Shown here one piece after another: positions 9,047 to 17,389 of a stretch of 50,631 nucleotides of DNA; the stretch's first letter is position 1, and each line of letters starts with the position of its first letter. The DNA comes from Candidatus Omnitrophota bacterium. Its GTDB lineage: Bacteria > Omnitrophota > Gorgyraeia > Gygaellales > Profunditerraquicolaceae. The translations under genes were made by a program, and so were the position numbers. A model generated the notes under the pieces. It was not told where the DNA came from. It was given only the letters and a program-made list of their open reading frames with translations, and made no database searches. The DNA is taken from contig WOZK01000013.1 of NCBI GenBank assembly GCA_011620275.1, forward strand, positions 1 through 50,631, read 5' to 3'.

Positions 9047-10288
9047 ATGCACGATTTTGTCCGCAGGAACGGAAGGTTATATTGTGAGGGGGTGGACCTT
9101 GAAAAGGCGGTCTCTGAGTTCGGCACCCCGCTTTTCGTATACAGCCGCAATACCCTGACCGGGCATTTCCTGAAACTCAAGGACGCTTTCCGGGAAATAG
9201 ACCCGTTGATATGTTATTCCGTGAAGGCGAATTCCAATCTGGCCATACTGAAGACCCTGGTGCAAGAGGGGGCCGGCTTGGATATAGTCTCCGGCGGCGA
9301 ATTGTTCAGGGCCTTGAAGAGCGGTTGTCCGCCGGAGAAAATAGTTTACGCTTCGGTTGGCAAGACGGACAGGGAGATAGAAGAGGCGGTAGCCGGGAAA
9401 ATACTGTTCTTCAACGTAGAGTCGGAGCCGGAGATGGAGAGGATCGGCCTTATCGCCCGCAAATACGGCAGGCGGGTGAAGATAGCCCTGCGTATCAATC
9501 CGGACGTTGAGGCGAAGACCCATAAATTTATAACTACCGGCAAGATCACCAATAAGTTCGGCATAGACCTGGATAACGCCGCCAGGATAATACGTTTGAG
9601 GGCGAAATACCGCTCGCTTGATATCTGCGGCTTACATATGCACATAGGTTCGCAGATAACCGAAGGAGAACCGTTCCTTGCCGCCATAAACAAGGTGGCC
9701 GGTTTCGCGCGCAGCCTTTCTGCGGACGCGGATATCCGTTACCTGAATATCGGCGGCGGCCTGGGGATCATATACGACAGAGAGAATCCGCAGACCGCTC
9801 TCGCTTTCTCCCGCAAGGTGCTCCCGGTGCTGAAGAAGAGCGGTTTCAAGATAATTATGGAACCGGGCAGGTTTATCTGCGGCAACGCCGGCATACTGGT
9901 TTCCAGGGTCATTTACGTCAAGAGGACGCCGTTGAAGAAATTCATCATCGTTGACGCCGGCATGAACGATCTAATAAGGCCGGCTTTATACGGGGCTTTT
10001 CACCGCATCGAACCGCTGAAGAGTATGCGCGGCGGGTTGGAAAGAGCGGACGTTGTAGGCCCCATCTGCGAGAGCGGGGATTTTCTGGCCAAAGACAGGG
10101 AACTGCCGCGCTTTAAACAGGGGGATTGCCTGGCGGTGATGAGCGCCGGAGCCTACGGCTTCAGTATGTCTTCCAATTACAACTCCCGACCGAGGGCCGC
10201 GGAGATTATGGTGAGGGGAAACCACGCTGTATTGATCAGGCGGAGGGAAGATTATGCGGATCTGGTGCGTAATGAGATCGTTGTTTAA
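9047..10288 (+). CDS. lysA: Diaminopimelate decarboxylase
   Basis: YSVKANSNLAILKTL PLP-Lys motif, GLHMHIGSQI, NIGGGLGI, EPGRFI, GPICESGDFLAKDR motifs. Confidence 0.95.
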   Translation: MHDFVRRNGRLYCEGVDLEKAVSEFGTPLFVYSRNTLTGHFLKLKDAFREIDPLICYSVKANSNLAILKTLVQEGAGLDIVSGGELFRALKSGCPPEKIVYASVGKTDREIEEAVAGKILFFNVESEPEMERIGLIARKYGRRVKIALRINPDVEAKTHKFITTGKITNKFGIDLDNAARIIRLRAKYRSLDICGLHMHIGSQITEGEPFLAAINKVAGFARSLSADADIRYLNIGGGLGIIYDRENPQTALAFSRKVLPVLKKSGFKIIMEPGRFICGNAGILVSRVIYVKRTPLKKFIIVDAGMNDLIRPALYGAFHRIEPLKSMRGGLERADVVGPICESGDFLAKDRELPRFKQGDCLAVMSAGAYGFSMSSNYNSRPRAAEIMVRGNHAVLIRRREDYADLVRNEIVV

Positions 10289-10889
10289 AACGGCCGGCAG
10301 ACAAAGCGGGAAGCCGGGGATTATATGTTTCTTTACCGCGGTTGTGTTCTTCTCTGCGTTATATCTCCGGGATGCCGCAGCGGAAACGCAGAAATTTATC
10401 AAACACGGCGACGGGATAATGAGGTTTGTTACAGTCAATTTACCGTTTCCGGCGGTCTATATGTTCGAGATGCCGCCGGCCTGGGCTCCGGAGGGCGCCC
10501 CTTCCGACGCCGTGGACGGCAGCTGGTATGGAAAGCATATAAAAGAGGACGCCTGGATAAAGATAATACCTTTCGACAACAGCGCCGGACTGAAAGCGGA
10601 AGAGATAGCCAAGCTGATCAAAAAACAGTATTTTAACTACGGGGAATGCTCTCTGGACGATTTTCACAAAGATGCCGTCTATGTTTCTTCTTCGGCGTAC
10701 CCTTGTGAAGCCTATTTCTACGAAAAGTGTCCGCCCGGGAAGGTCAATTTTTTCGTGATTTGCGACGTGGGGGCGCCGAGTTCGGTGATATTTAATCTTT
10801 CCTGCTACGGAGAGGTGAGGGAAGAGCTGAATAGATATATGGAGGACCTGGATAGAATAATGCGGAGATTCCAATGGCAGAAAAAATGA
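10272..10889 (+). CDS. Uncharacterised secreted or membrane-anchored protein in the lysine cluster
   Basis: N-terminal hydrophobic segment (IICFFTAVVFFSALYLRDAAA); overlaps lysA upstream and dapF downstream; no family recognised. Confidence 0.75.
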   Translation: MRSLFKTAGRQSGKPGIICFFTAVVFFSALYLRDAAAETQKFIKHGDGIMRFVTVNLPFPAVYMFEMPPAWAPEGAPSDAVDGSWYGKHIKEDAWIKIIPFDNSAGLKAEEIAKLIKKQYFNYGECSLDDFHKDAVYVSSSAYPCEAYFYEKCPPGKVNFFVICDVGAPSSVIFNLSCYGEVREELNRYMEDLDRIMRRFQWQKK

Positions 10890-11707
10890 AACCCTCCGGG
10901 AGAACGATTGCATTCGTGAAGATGGCCGCCTCCGGCAACGACTTCGTCATCCTGAAAGAGCGTTCGCTCGCGGCCGGATGCAGGAGTCTGTCCGTATTGG
11001 CCCGTATGATCTGCGACAGAAAATTCGGGGCCGGGGCGGACGGGATGCTTTTGCTCGCGGAGACGGTTTCCGGCGGGATGAGAATGAGGATATTCAACTC
11101 CGACGGCTCGGAAGCGGAGATGTGCGGCAACGGGGCGCGCTGCGCAGCCTTGTTCTCAGGGAGAAAAACGGTGGACCTTCACACGAAAGCCGGCCTTGTA
11201 TCCTGCCGTGTTGACGGAGGATGCGTTCGTATCCGGCTTACCGCCCCCAAAGGGTTCCGCGGGGGGGTGGATCTGCCGCTCGGCGGCCGGGCCTTAAAAG
11301 CTTATTTCGTCAATACCGGGGTGCCGCACGCAGTGGTCTTTGTGCAGGGACTCGATTCCATCGACGTGGACGCGCTCGGACGAATGATCCGTTATCATAA
11401 GGTGTTCTCTCCTGCCGGGGTCAACGTCGATTTCGCGGAGATAACCGGGCCTGAGGCACTAAAGGTCAGGACGTACGAAAGAGGGGTGGAAGGGGAAACG
11501 CTCGCGTGCGGGACAGGTTCTACTGCCGCCGTTTTGTCGGCATCCTGTCATCTCGGTATGCCGGAAGGTAATGCCGTTTTCAGAGTGTTGACCCGCAGCG
11601 GCGAAACCCTCAGAGTGTATTTCGACAAAAAAAAGGACTGTTCTTTCAGCGACGTCTGGTTGGAAGGCGGGGCCAAAATCGTCTACAAAGGAGTTTATTA
11701 TGTTTAG
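10874..11707 (+). CDS. dapF: Diaminopimelate epimerase (start may be 10886)
   Basis: FVKMAASGNDFVIL, NSDGSEAEMCGNGARC, GEGETLACGTGSTA-type second Cys motif (VEGETLACGTGSTAA). Confidence 0.95.
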   Translation: MAEKMKPSGRTIAFVKMAASGNDFVILKERSLAAGCRSLSVLARMICDRKFGAGADGMLLLAETVSGGMRMRIFNSDGSEAEMCGNGARCAALFSGRKTVDLHTKAGLVSCRVDGGCVRIRLTAPKGFRGGVDLPLGGRALKAYFVNTGVPHAVVFVQGLDSIDVDALGRMIRYHKVFSPAGVNVDFAEITGPEALKVRTYERGVEGETLACGTGSTAAVLSASCHLGMPEGNAVFRVLTRSGETLRVYFDKKKDCSFSDVWLEGGAKIVYKGVYYV

Positions 11708-12581
11708 CGGTTCCATTGTCGCCCTGGTTACCCCTTTCAAGAACGGCAAGGTGGATGAGAAGCGGCTGCGGTCTCTGATAGATTTTCAGATTGAGAACGG
11801 GACCTCCGGCATCGTCCCCTGCGGGACCACGGGCGAATCCGCCACTCTTTCCGTGCGCGAGCACGAAAGGGTGATAGAGATATCGGTTGAGCAGTCCGCC
11901 GGTCGTGTTCCGGTGATTGCCGGTACCGGCTCAAATTCCACGCAAGAAGCCATACAATTGACGGTAGACGCCGCGAAGGCCGGGGCCGACGCCTCTCTTC
12001 AGGTCTCCCCATATTATAATCGGCCGACCCAGAAGGGCCTTTACGAACACTTCAAGGCGGTCGCCGACGCCGCCGGGATACCGGTTATACTTTATAACAT
12101 AGCTTCCCGCACCGGGGTCAACATCGAGCCGGAGACGATCGCCCGGCTGGCCGCCGACTGCAAAAACGTCGTAGGCGTCAAAGAGGCCTCCGGCAGCCTG
12201 GACCAGATGTCACGCGTCAAAGCTCTCTGCGGAGAGGACTTCGATCTTATCTCGGGGGACGACAGCCTGACTTTGCCGGTACTTTCTATCGGCGGTACCG
12301 GCGTGATCTCCGTTGCCGCTAATATCGTGCCGGCCGACGTCGCCGGCCTGATAGATAATTATGTCAGCGGCAAAACCGCCGAGGCGCGCAGACTGCATTA
12401 CCGCCTGCTGTCGTTGATCAAGTCGCTGTTCCTGGAAACCAACCCTATCCCGGTAAAAACGGCGATGGGTATGCTCGGCATGTGCGAGGCGGATTTGAGG
12501 CTGCCTTTGACCTCCATGTCGAAGGATAACGCCGGCAGACTGCGGGCGTCGTTAAAGGATTACGGTTTATTGAAGGAATAG
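11700..12581 (+). CDS. dapA: 4-hydroxy-tetrahydrodipicolinate synthase
   Basis: GSIVALVTPFKNGKVDE, CGTTGESATLS, PVILYNIASRTGVNI, VVGVKEASG motifs. Confidence 0.97.
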   Translation: MFSGSIVALVTPFKNGKVDEKRLRSLIDFQIENGTSGIVPCGTTGESATLSVREHERVIEISVEQSAGRVPVIAGTGSNSTQEAIQLTVDAAKAGADASLQVSPYYNRPTQKGLYEHFKAVADAAGIPVILYNIASRTGVNIEPETIARLAADCKNVVGVKEASGSLDQMSRVKALCGEDFDLISGDDSLTLPVLSIGGTGVISVAANIVPADVAGLIDNYVSGKTAEARRLHYRLLSLIKSLFLETNPIPVKTAMGMLGMCEADLRLPLTSMSKDNAGRLRASLKDYGLLKE

Positions 12582-12615
12582 TTCATAATAGAAATTATAC
12601 CGAAAGGAACCGAAG

Positions 12616-13329
12616 ATGATAAAACTTGGTGTTTCGGGGGTCTGCGGCAGGATGGGCAGGCGTATTCTGGAGATCTCCTCCTGCGACAAGGATTTTGAGA
12701 TAATGCTGGCCCTGGAACGCAAAGGCATCCCCCAGATAGGCAGGGAATTAGGCAAGGTGAAGATATCCTCGAACCCGGACGGGATGTTCCTCATAGACGT
12801 GTTCGTGGATTTCTCCGTTCCTGAGGCCAGCATCGCCAACCTGGAGTACGCCGTTAAGTACAATAAGGCGCTGGTGCTCGGCACCACCGGTCTTACGGAA
12901 GATCAGGTATCGAAAGTGCGCAGGGCATCCGACTCCATTCCGCTTGTTTATTCCCCGAATATGTCGATAGGGGTCAATGTGCTTTTCAGCGTGCTGGCCG
13001 ATATCAGCCGCAAGCTCGGCCGGGATTATAAGGCGGAGATAGTCGAGGCGCATCACGAAGGGAAGAAAGATGCTCCTTCCGGCACGGCCAAGAAGATGCA
13101 GGAAGTCATCGCGGCCTCCGGTTTATCCAATCCGCCGGCGCATTCGGTAAGATTGGGAGACATCGTCGGCGATCACACGGTGATATTCTGCGGCAATTCC
13201 GAGCGCATCGAGATAAAACATCAGGCGCACACGCGCGATCTTTTCGCTCTCGGCGCGCTGAAGGCCGCAAAATGGGTCGCCGGGCAGAAACCGGGCCTGT
13301 ATTCGATGAAGGATGTGCTTGGGCTGTAA
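12616..13329 (+). CDS. dapB: 4-hydroxy-tetrahydrodipicolinate reductase
   Basis: GVSGVCGRMGRRILE, VFVDFSVPEA, VEAHHEGKKDAPSGTA motif. Confidence 0.96.
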   Translation: MIKLGVSGVCGRMGRRILEISSCDKDFEIMLALERKGIPQIGRELGKVKISSNPDGMFLIDVFVDFSVPEASIANLEYAVKYNKALVLGTTGLTEDQVSKVRRASDSIPLVYSPNMSIGVNVLFSVLADISRKLGRDYKAEIVEAHHEGKKDAPSGTAKKMQEVIAASGLSNPPAHSVRLGDIVGDHTVIFCGNSERIEIKHQAHTRDLFALGALKAAKWVAGQKPGLYSMKDVLGL

Positions 13330-13389
13330 TAAGGGAATCTATAAAGAAGGCCGATACATCACGTTATACGAGAAGAAGGGATTCTAAAT

Positions 13390-14553
13390 ATGTTCGAGTT
13401 GTCTGATAGTTTGAAGAGTCTGCCGCCGTATCTTTTTGTGGAGATAGATAAGGCGAAACGGAAGGCCAGGGCCGAGGGAAGGGACGTGATTGATTTCGGC
13501 ATCGGGGATCCGGATCAGCCTACGCCGGATTACGTCATAGACGCACTCTGCCGCGCCGCTCGCGATCCCGCCAATCACCGTTACGCCCTTGACCAGGGCA
13601 TACCTTTGTTGCGTGAATCGATCTGCGCCTGGTACCGGAAGCGTTTTTCCGTCTCCCTCGACCCGGAGAAGGGAGTGCTGCCGTTGATAGGGTCCAAGGA
13701 GGGTATCGCGCATTTTCCGGCAGCTTTTCTCAACGCCGGGGATTATTCGCTAGTTCCGGATCCGTGTTATCCTCCTTATAAAGGCGGGACGATACTCGCC
13801 GGCGGAAGGGTGCACTTGATGCCGTTGAAGGAAGACAATTCTTTTCTCCCGGACTTCAAAAGTATTCCCGAATCCGTATTGAAAAAAGCGAAGTTAATGT
13901 TTCTTAATTATCCCAATAATCCCACCGGCAGGACGGCGGATAAGGATTTCTTCTCCGAAGCCGTGGCGTTCGCTCTCAAACACGGTTTGATACTCGTCTC
14001 CGACCTGGCCTATTCCGAGATGTCTTACGACGGATATAAACCCGGGAGCATGCTGGAGATCGAAGGGGCCGGGGACTGTGTGATAGAATTTCATTCACTT
14101 TCCAAAACCTGCAATATGACCGGGTGGAGGGTGGGGTGGGCTTGCGGCAACTCCTTTCTTGTTTCGGCGCTTGCCAAGGTGAAGGCCAACATCGATTCCG
14201 GTATTTTCACGGCTTTGCAGTACGCCGGGGCCGCCGCCCTCGACAACAGCGCGGCGCAGGCGGACGCGATGAGCGCTCTTTACCGGGAACGCCGCGACAT
14301 ACTGGTCGGCGGGCTGCGCAAACTGGGATGGCGTGTTCATTCTCCCGGCGCCACGTTTTATCTCTGGTTCAGGGTCCCGGACCCCAAAAAGAGTTCAATG
14401 GAATACGCGGCTTATCTCCTGGATAAAGCCGATATTATTGTAACCCCGGGCGTGGGTTTCGGCGGGAATGGAGAGGGGTACCTGCGTATGGCGCTTACCG
14501 TGCCGGCCGAGAGGGTTAAAGAGGCGTTGAAACGCCTGGAGAAATTGTTCTGA
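13390..14553 (+). CDS. dapL: LL-diaminopimelate aminotransferase-like class I/II aminotransferase
   Basis: IDFGIGDPDQPTPDYVIDAL, NYPNNPTG, SLSKTCNMTGWRVGWACGN PLP-Lys motif; next to dapB; no dapC/D/E in the window. Confidence 0.85.
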   Translation: MFELSDSLKSLPPYLFVEIDKAKRKARAEGRDVIDFGIGDPDQPTPDYVIDALCRAARDPANHRYALDQGIPLLRESICAWYRKRFSVSLDPEKGVLPLIGSKEGIAHFPAAFLNAGDYSLVPDPCYPPYKGGTILAGGRVHLMPLKEDNSFLPDFKSIPESVLKKAKLMFLNYPNNPTGRTADKDFFSEAVAFALKHGLILVSDLAYSEMSYDGYKPGSMLEIEGAGDCVIEFHSLSKTCNMTGWRVGWACGNSFLVSALAKVKANIDSGIFTALQYAGAAALDNSAAQADAMSALYRERRDILVGGLRKLGWRVHSPGATFYLWFRVPDPKKSSMEYAAYLLDKADIIVTPGVGFGGNGEGYLRMALTVPAERVKEALKRLEKLF

Positions 14554-14561
14554 AAACCGGA

Positions 14562-14957
14562 TTGTGTTATATAGCTGTGGGCTCGAACCTCGGCGACAGA
14601 CGCAGCAACATCCGCGCGGCGATATCCCTGACCGGCGCGCTGCCGCGGACAAAAGTGCTCAAGGTGTCTTCTTTATTCGAGAACGCTCCCGTGGGTGGGC
14701 CGCGCGGCCAGGGGGATTTTCTGAACGGCGCTTTTAGCCTGGAAACCGGTCTGACGCCGTCCAGACTGCTGGCCGGATTAAAAAGGATAGAGCGTGAACT
14801 GGGCCGCAAGCCCGGTGCGCGCAACGGCCCCCGTTCAATAGATCTGGATATACTTTGGTACGACGGGAAGAGACTGAACGGTTCGGAATTGCGCATCCCT
14901 CATCCCCGGATGTTCAGGCGCGATTTCGTATTGCGCCCGCTGCTGGAGATTCTATGA
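14562..14957 (+). CDS. folK: 2-amino-4-hydroxy-6-hydroxymethyldihydropteridine pyrophosphokinase (TTG start)
   Basis: YIAVGSNLGDRRSNI, RKPGARNGPRSIDLDILWYDG, IPHPRMFRRDFVLRPLLEI motifs. Confidence 0.93.
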   Translation: MCYIAVGSNLGDRRSNIRAAISLTGALPRTKVLKVSSLFENAPVGGPRGQGDFLNGAFSLETGLTPSRLLAGLKRIERELGRKPGARNGPRSIDLDILWYDGKRLNGSELRIPHPRMFRRDFVLRPLLEIL

Positions 14958-14989
14958 AACATCTTCCCTCGAGGGGGAAAAAGCAAACA

Positions 14990-15838
14990 ATGAAAGTAAT
15001 ACGCAGCATAAAGGCGATGTCCGGTTTTTCTTCCGAAGCCGCCGCCGGCAGAAAAATAGGTTTTGTTCCCACCATGGGGGCTTTGCACGCCGGACACGTC
15101 AGCCTGATCAGAAAAGCCCGCCGCGACAATGACGCGGTAGTGGTCAGCGTTTTCATCAATCCGCTTCAATTCGGCCCTTCAGAAGATTTCCGCAGATATC
15201 CCCGGGATCATGCCTCCGACGCCGGCATCTGCCGCGCAGAAGGAGTGGATGTGCTGTTTTGTCCCTCCGCGCAGGAGATGTACGGCCCGGGATTCCGCAC
15301 TTTCGTGGAGGTGAAGGGTATGAGCGATGTCCTTTGCGGGCGTTCACGGCCCGGGCATTTCAGAGGCGTGGCCACGGTAGTCCTGAAACTTTTTAATATA
15401 GTTTCTCCCCGCACGGCCTATTTCGGCGCGAAAGACGCCCAGCAGGCGGCGGTAATAAAGAGAATGACGGCTGATCTGAATCTGCCGGTGCGCATAGAGG
15501 TCCTTCCCATCGTGCGCGGGCCCGGCGGGATCGCCCTGAGTTCGCGTAACGCCTATCTCGGAGATAATCAGAAAGAACAAGCGCTTTGTCTTTTCCGTTC
15601 CCTGCGGGAGGCAGCCAGACTGGTTGAGGCGGGTGAACGCCGTTCTTCCAGGATAAAGGAATCCATGAGGCGTATTATAAGCGGCTGTCCTCAGGCGGAA
15701 ACCGACTACATAGAGATCGTCGATCCCCGCACCATGAAAACTCTGAAAAGCATAGGCGGAGGGAAATGTCTGGTCGCGCTAGCCGTGCGCGTAGGCGGGA
15801 TAAGGCTGATAGATAACGTGACTCTGGACGTGAAATGA
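14990..15838 (+). CDS. panC: Pantothenate synthetase (alternative start 14954)
   Basis: GFVPTMGALHAGHVSLIRKAR, SVFINPLQFGPSEDF, RPGHFRGVATVV, SSRNAYL motifs. Confidence 0.96.
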   Translation: MKVIRSIKAMSGFSSEAAAGRKIGFVPTMGALHAGHVSLIRKARRDNDAVVVSVFINPLQFGPSEDFRRYPRDHASDAGICRAEGVDVLFCPSAQEMYGPGFRTFVEVKGMSDVLCGRSRPGHFRGVATVVLKLFNIVSPRTAYFGAKDAQQAAVIKRMTADLNLPVRIEVLPIVRGPGGIALSSRNAYLGDNQKEQALCLFRSLREAARLVEAGERRSSRIKESMRRIISGCPQAETDYIEIVDPRTMKTLKSIGGGKCLVALAVRVGGIRLIDNVTLDVK

Positions 15839-16695
15839 GGTATGATACTTTTATGCTCGGGCAGAAAAGCGGGACCAGACTTAAAATAGGGATTGCCGGC
15901 TGCGGCGCCATAGGCGGGTCTCTGGCGCGTATTGTCAGGGAAGAGTTCGGCAGGGAAATGCGCGTGTCCGCGTTGTTCGATCTGCGCGCGGAGCACGCCG
16001 CGGCGCTTGCCGGGCGGTTGCATATAGCGGCTAAGACCGCGGTAGCGCGCGACCTGAAGGCGTTGATAAAGGCTTCCGATCTGGTGGTGGAGGCGGCTTC
16101 CGCTTCGGCATCCTACGATATCGCGTGCGAATGCCTGAAGGCCGGCCGCAGTGTTATGGTGATGAGCGTCGGAGGCATTGTGGACAAGGTAGAACGGCTG
16201 CTGCGTGAAGCGGAGCGTTCCGGAGCACGTATCTACGTTCCCAGCGGGGCGCTTGCCGGAATAGACGCCTTGAAAGCGGCCGGAGGCGCGCGTCTGAAGA
16301 GCGTGACTTTGACTACGATCAAGAATCCGGCTTCTTTCTCCGGAGTGGATTATCTCCGCAGGAGGAAGATCGATCCCGCCGGGATAAACAAGGATACCGT
16401 GCTTTTCGACGGCAGGGCGGAGAAGGCCGTGCGTTGCTTTCCGCAAAACATAAACGTGGCGGCTGTGCTGAGTCTGGCCGGTATGGGCGCGCGCGCGACC
16501 AGGGTACGCATAATCGCTTCTCCCTTCGTGAAGAAGAACATACATGAGGTCAGGATAGAGTCGGACGCGGCGGTGATAACGACGAGAACGGAGAACGTCC
16601 CGCATCCGGAAAACCGTAAGACCAGTTACCTGGCGGTGCTTGCCGCCGCCGCCGTGTTGCGGCAGATCACCAGCCCGGTAAGCGTCGGCACCTGA
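15835..16695 (+). CDS. nadX: L-aspartate dehydrogenase-like protein
   Basis: KIGIAGCGAIGGSLA Rossmann motif, VVEAASASA, VMSVGGIVD, YVPSGALAGIDALKAA, NPASFSGVDYL; ATGA overlap with panC. Confidence 0.82.
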   Translation: MRYDTFMLGQKSGTRLKIGIAGCGAIGGSLARIVREEFGREMRVSALFDLRAEHAAALAGRLHIAAKTAVARDLKALIKASDLVVEAASASASYDIACECLKAGRSVMVMSVGGIVDKVERLLREAERSGARIYVPSGALAGIDALKAAGGARLKSVTLTTIKNPASFSGVDYLRRRKIDPAGINKDTVLFDGRAEKAVRCFPQNINVAAVLSLAGMGARATRVRIIASPFVKKNIHEVRIESDAAVITTRTENVPHPENRKTSYLAVLAAAAVLRQITSPVSVGT

Positions 16696-16702
16696 AGGCG
16701 TT

Positions 16703-16826
16703 TAATCAAACCGCAGGAATCCCGGGCTTTCAAGCCGGGCGCGGAAGACTTTTTCCTGTTTACGAAGAACATCCTTGCGCATTTGATAAAGCAAGGTTTT
16801 GTGGAATTGAACGGCCTTTTATGGAG
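16703..16826 (+). repeat. Intergenic repeat family C copy 1 (hairpin header plus conserved tail)
   Basis: CCTGTTTacgaAGAaCATcCTTGCGCaTttGATAAAGcAAG shared with 34318-34430; header AATCAAACCGCAGGAATCCCGGGCTTTCAAGCCGGG. Confidence 0.65.
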
Positions 16827-16892
16827 AGCCGCATTGAAGTAAGAGAAAGTAACATCAACAGGCAAGCAGCATAATGAAAGGGGGTGAAACGT

Positions 16893-17195
16893 ATGGCGAA
16901 GAAACTGGTGAAAGTGGGGGTAAAGCGCGAAAAAGGATATCTCTATTACGTCGATAAGGACGGGGATGTATCCTGCGCCAAGATGGCCCGTGGAGGCAAA
17001 AAGGGGGGTAGCCCCAAGAAAATTGCCAAGACCGGTATCAAGAGAGAGGTAGGCGTCCTGTATTTCGTCGATAAGGACGGCGACGTCTCTTGCGCCAAGA
17101 TGGTCAGAGGCGGCACCAAGAAGAAGGCCGCAAAGAAGCCTGCCAAGAAATCGGCAAAGAAAGGCGGGAAAAAAGGCGGTAAGAAAAAGAGATAA
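16893..17195 (+). CDS. Small Lys-rich protein with two copies of a KRE.G.LY[YF]VDKDGDVSCAKM.RGG motif and an AKK/GKK tail
   Basis: Strong SD (AAAGGGGGTG) before ATG 16893; internal tandem repeat visible in the translation. Confidence 0.85.
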   Translation: MAKKLVKVGVKREKGYLYYVDKDGDVSCAKMARGGKKGGSPKKIAKTGIKREVGVLYFVDKDGDVSCAKMVRGGTKKKAAKKPAKKSAKKGGKKGGKKKR

Positions 17196-17217
17196 GCCGT
17201 CTCCAACGTAATAAAAT

Positions 17218-17265
17218 GCGCACCGTCGCCCGGGGGAATCCCCTTTGCGGCGGTGCGCGTTCTTT
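17218..17265 (+). terminator. Terminator-like hairpin after the small Lys-rich gene
   Basis: GCGCACCGtCGC / GCGgCGGTGCGC stem followed by GTTCTTT. Confidence 0.6.
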
Positions 17266-17389
17266 ACAGTTCCTATACGGCTGCGCGTTGGCCTTCATTA
17301 TAAAACGATACACGGCATACAATTCAATCCTTTTTACGCGGGGATTACCGCATACGGCTCACTGCCGTTATTCCCCTAAGGGCCCTATT

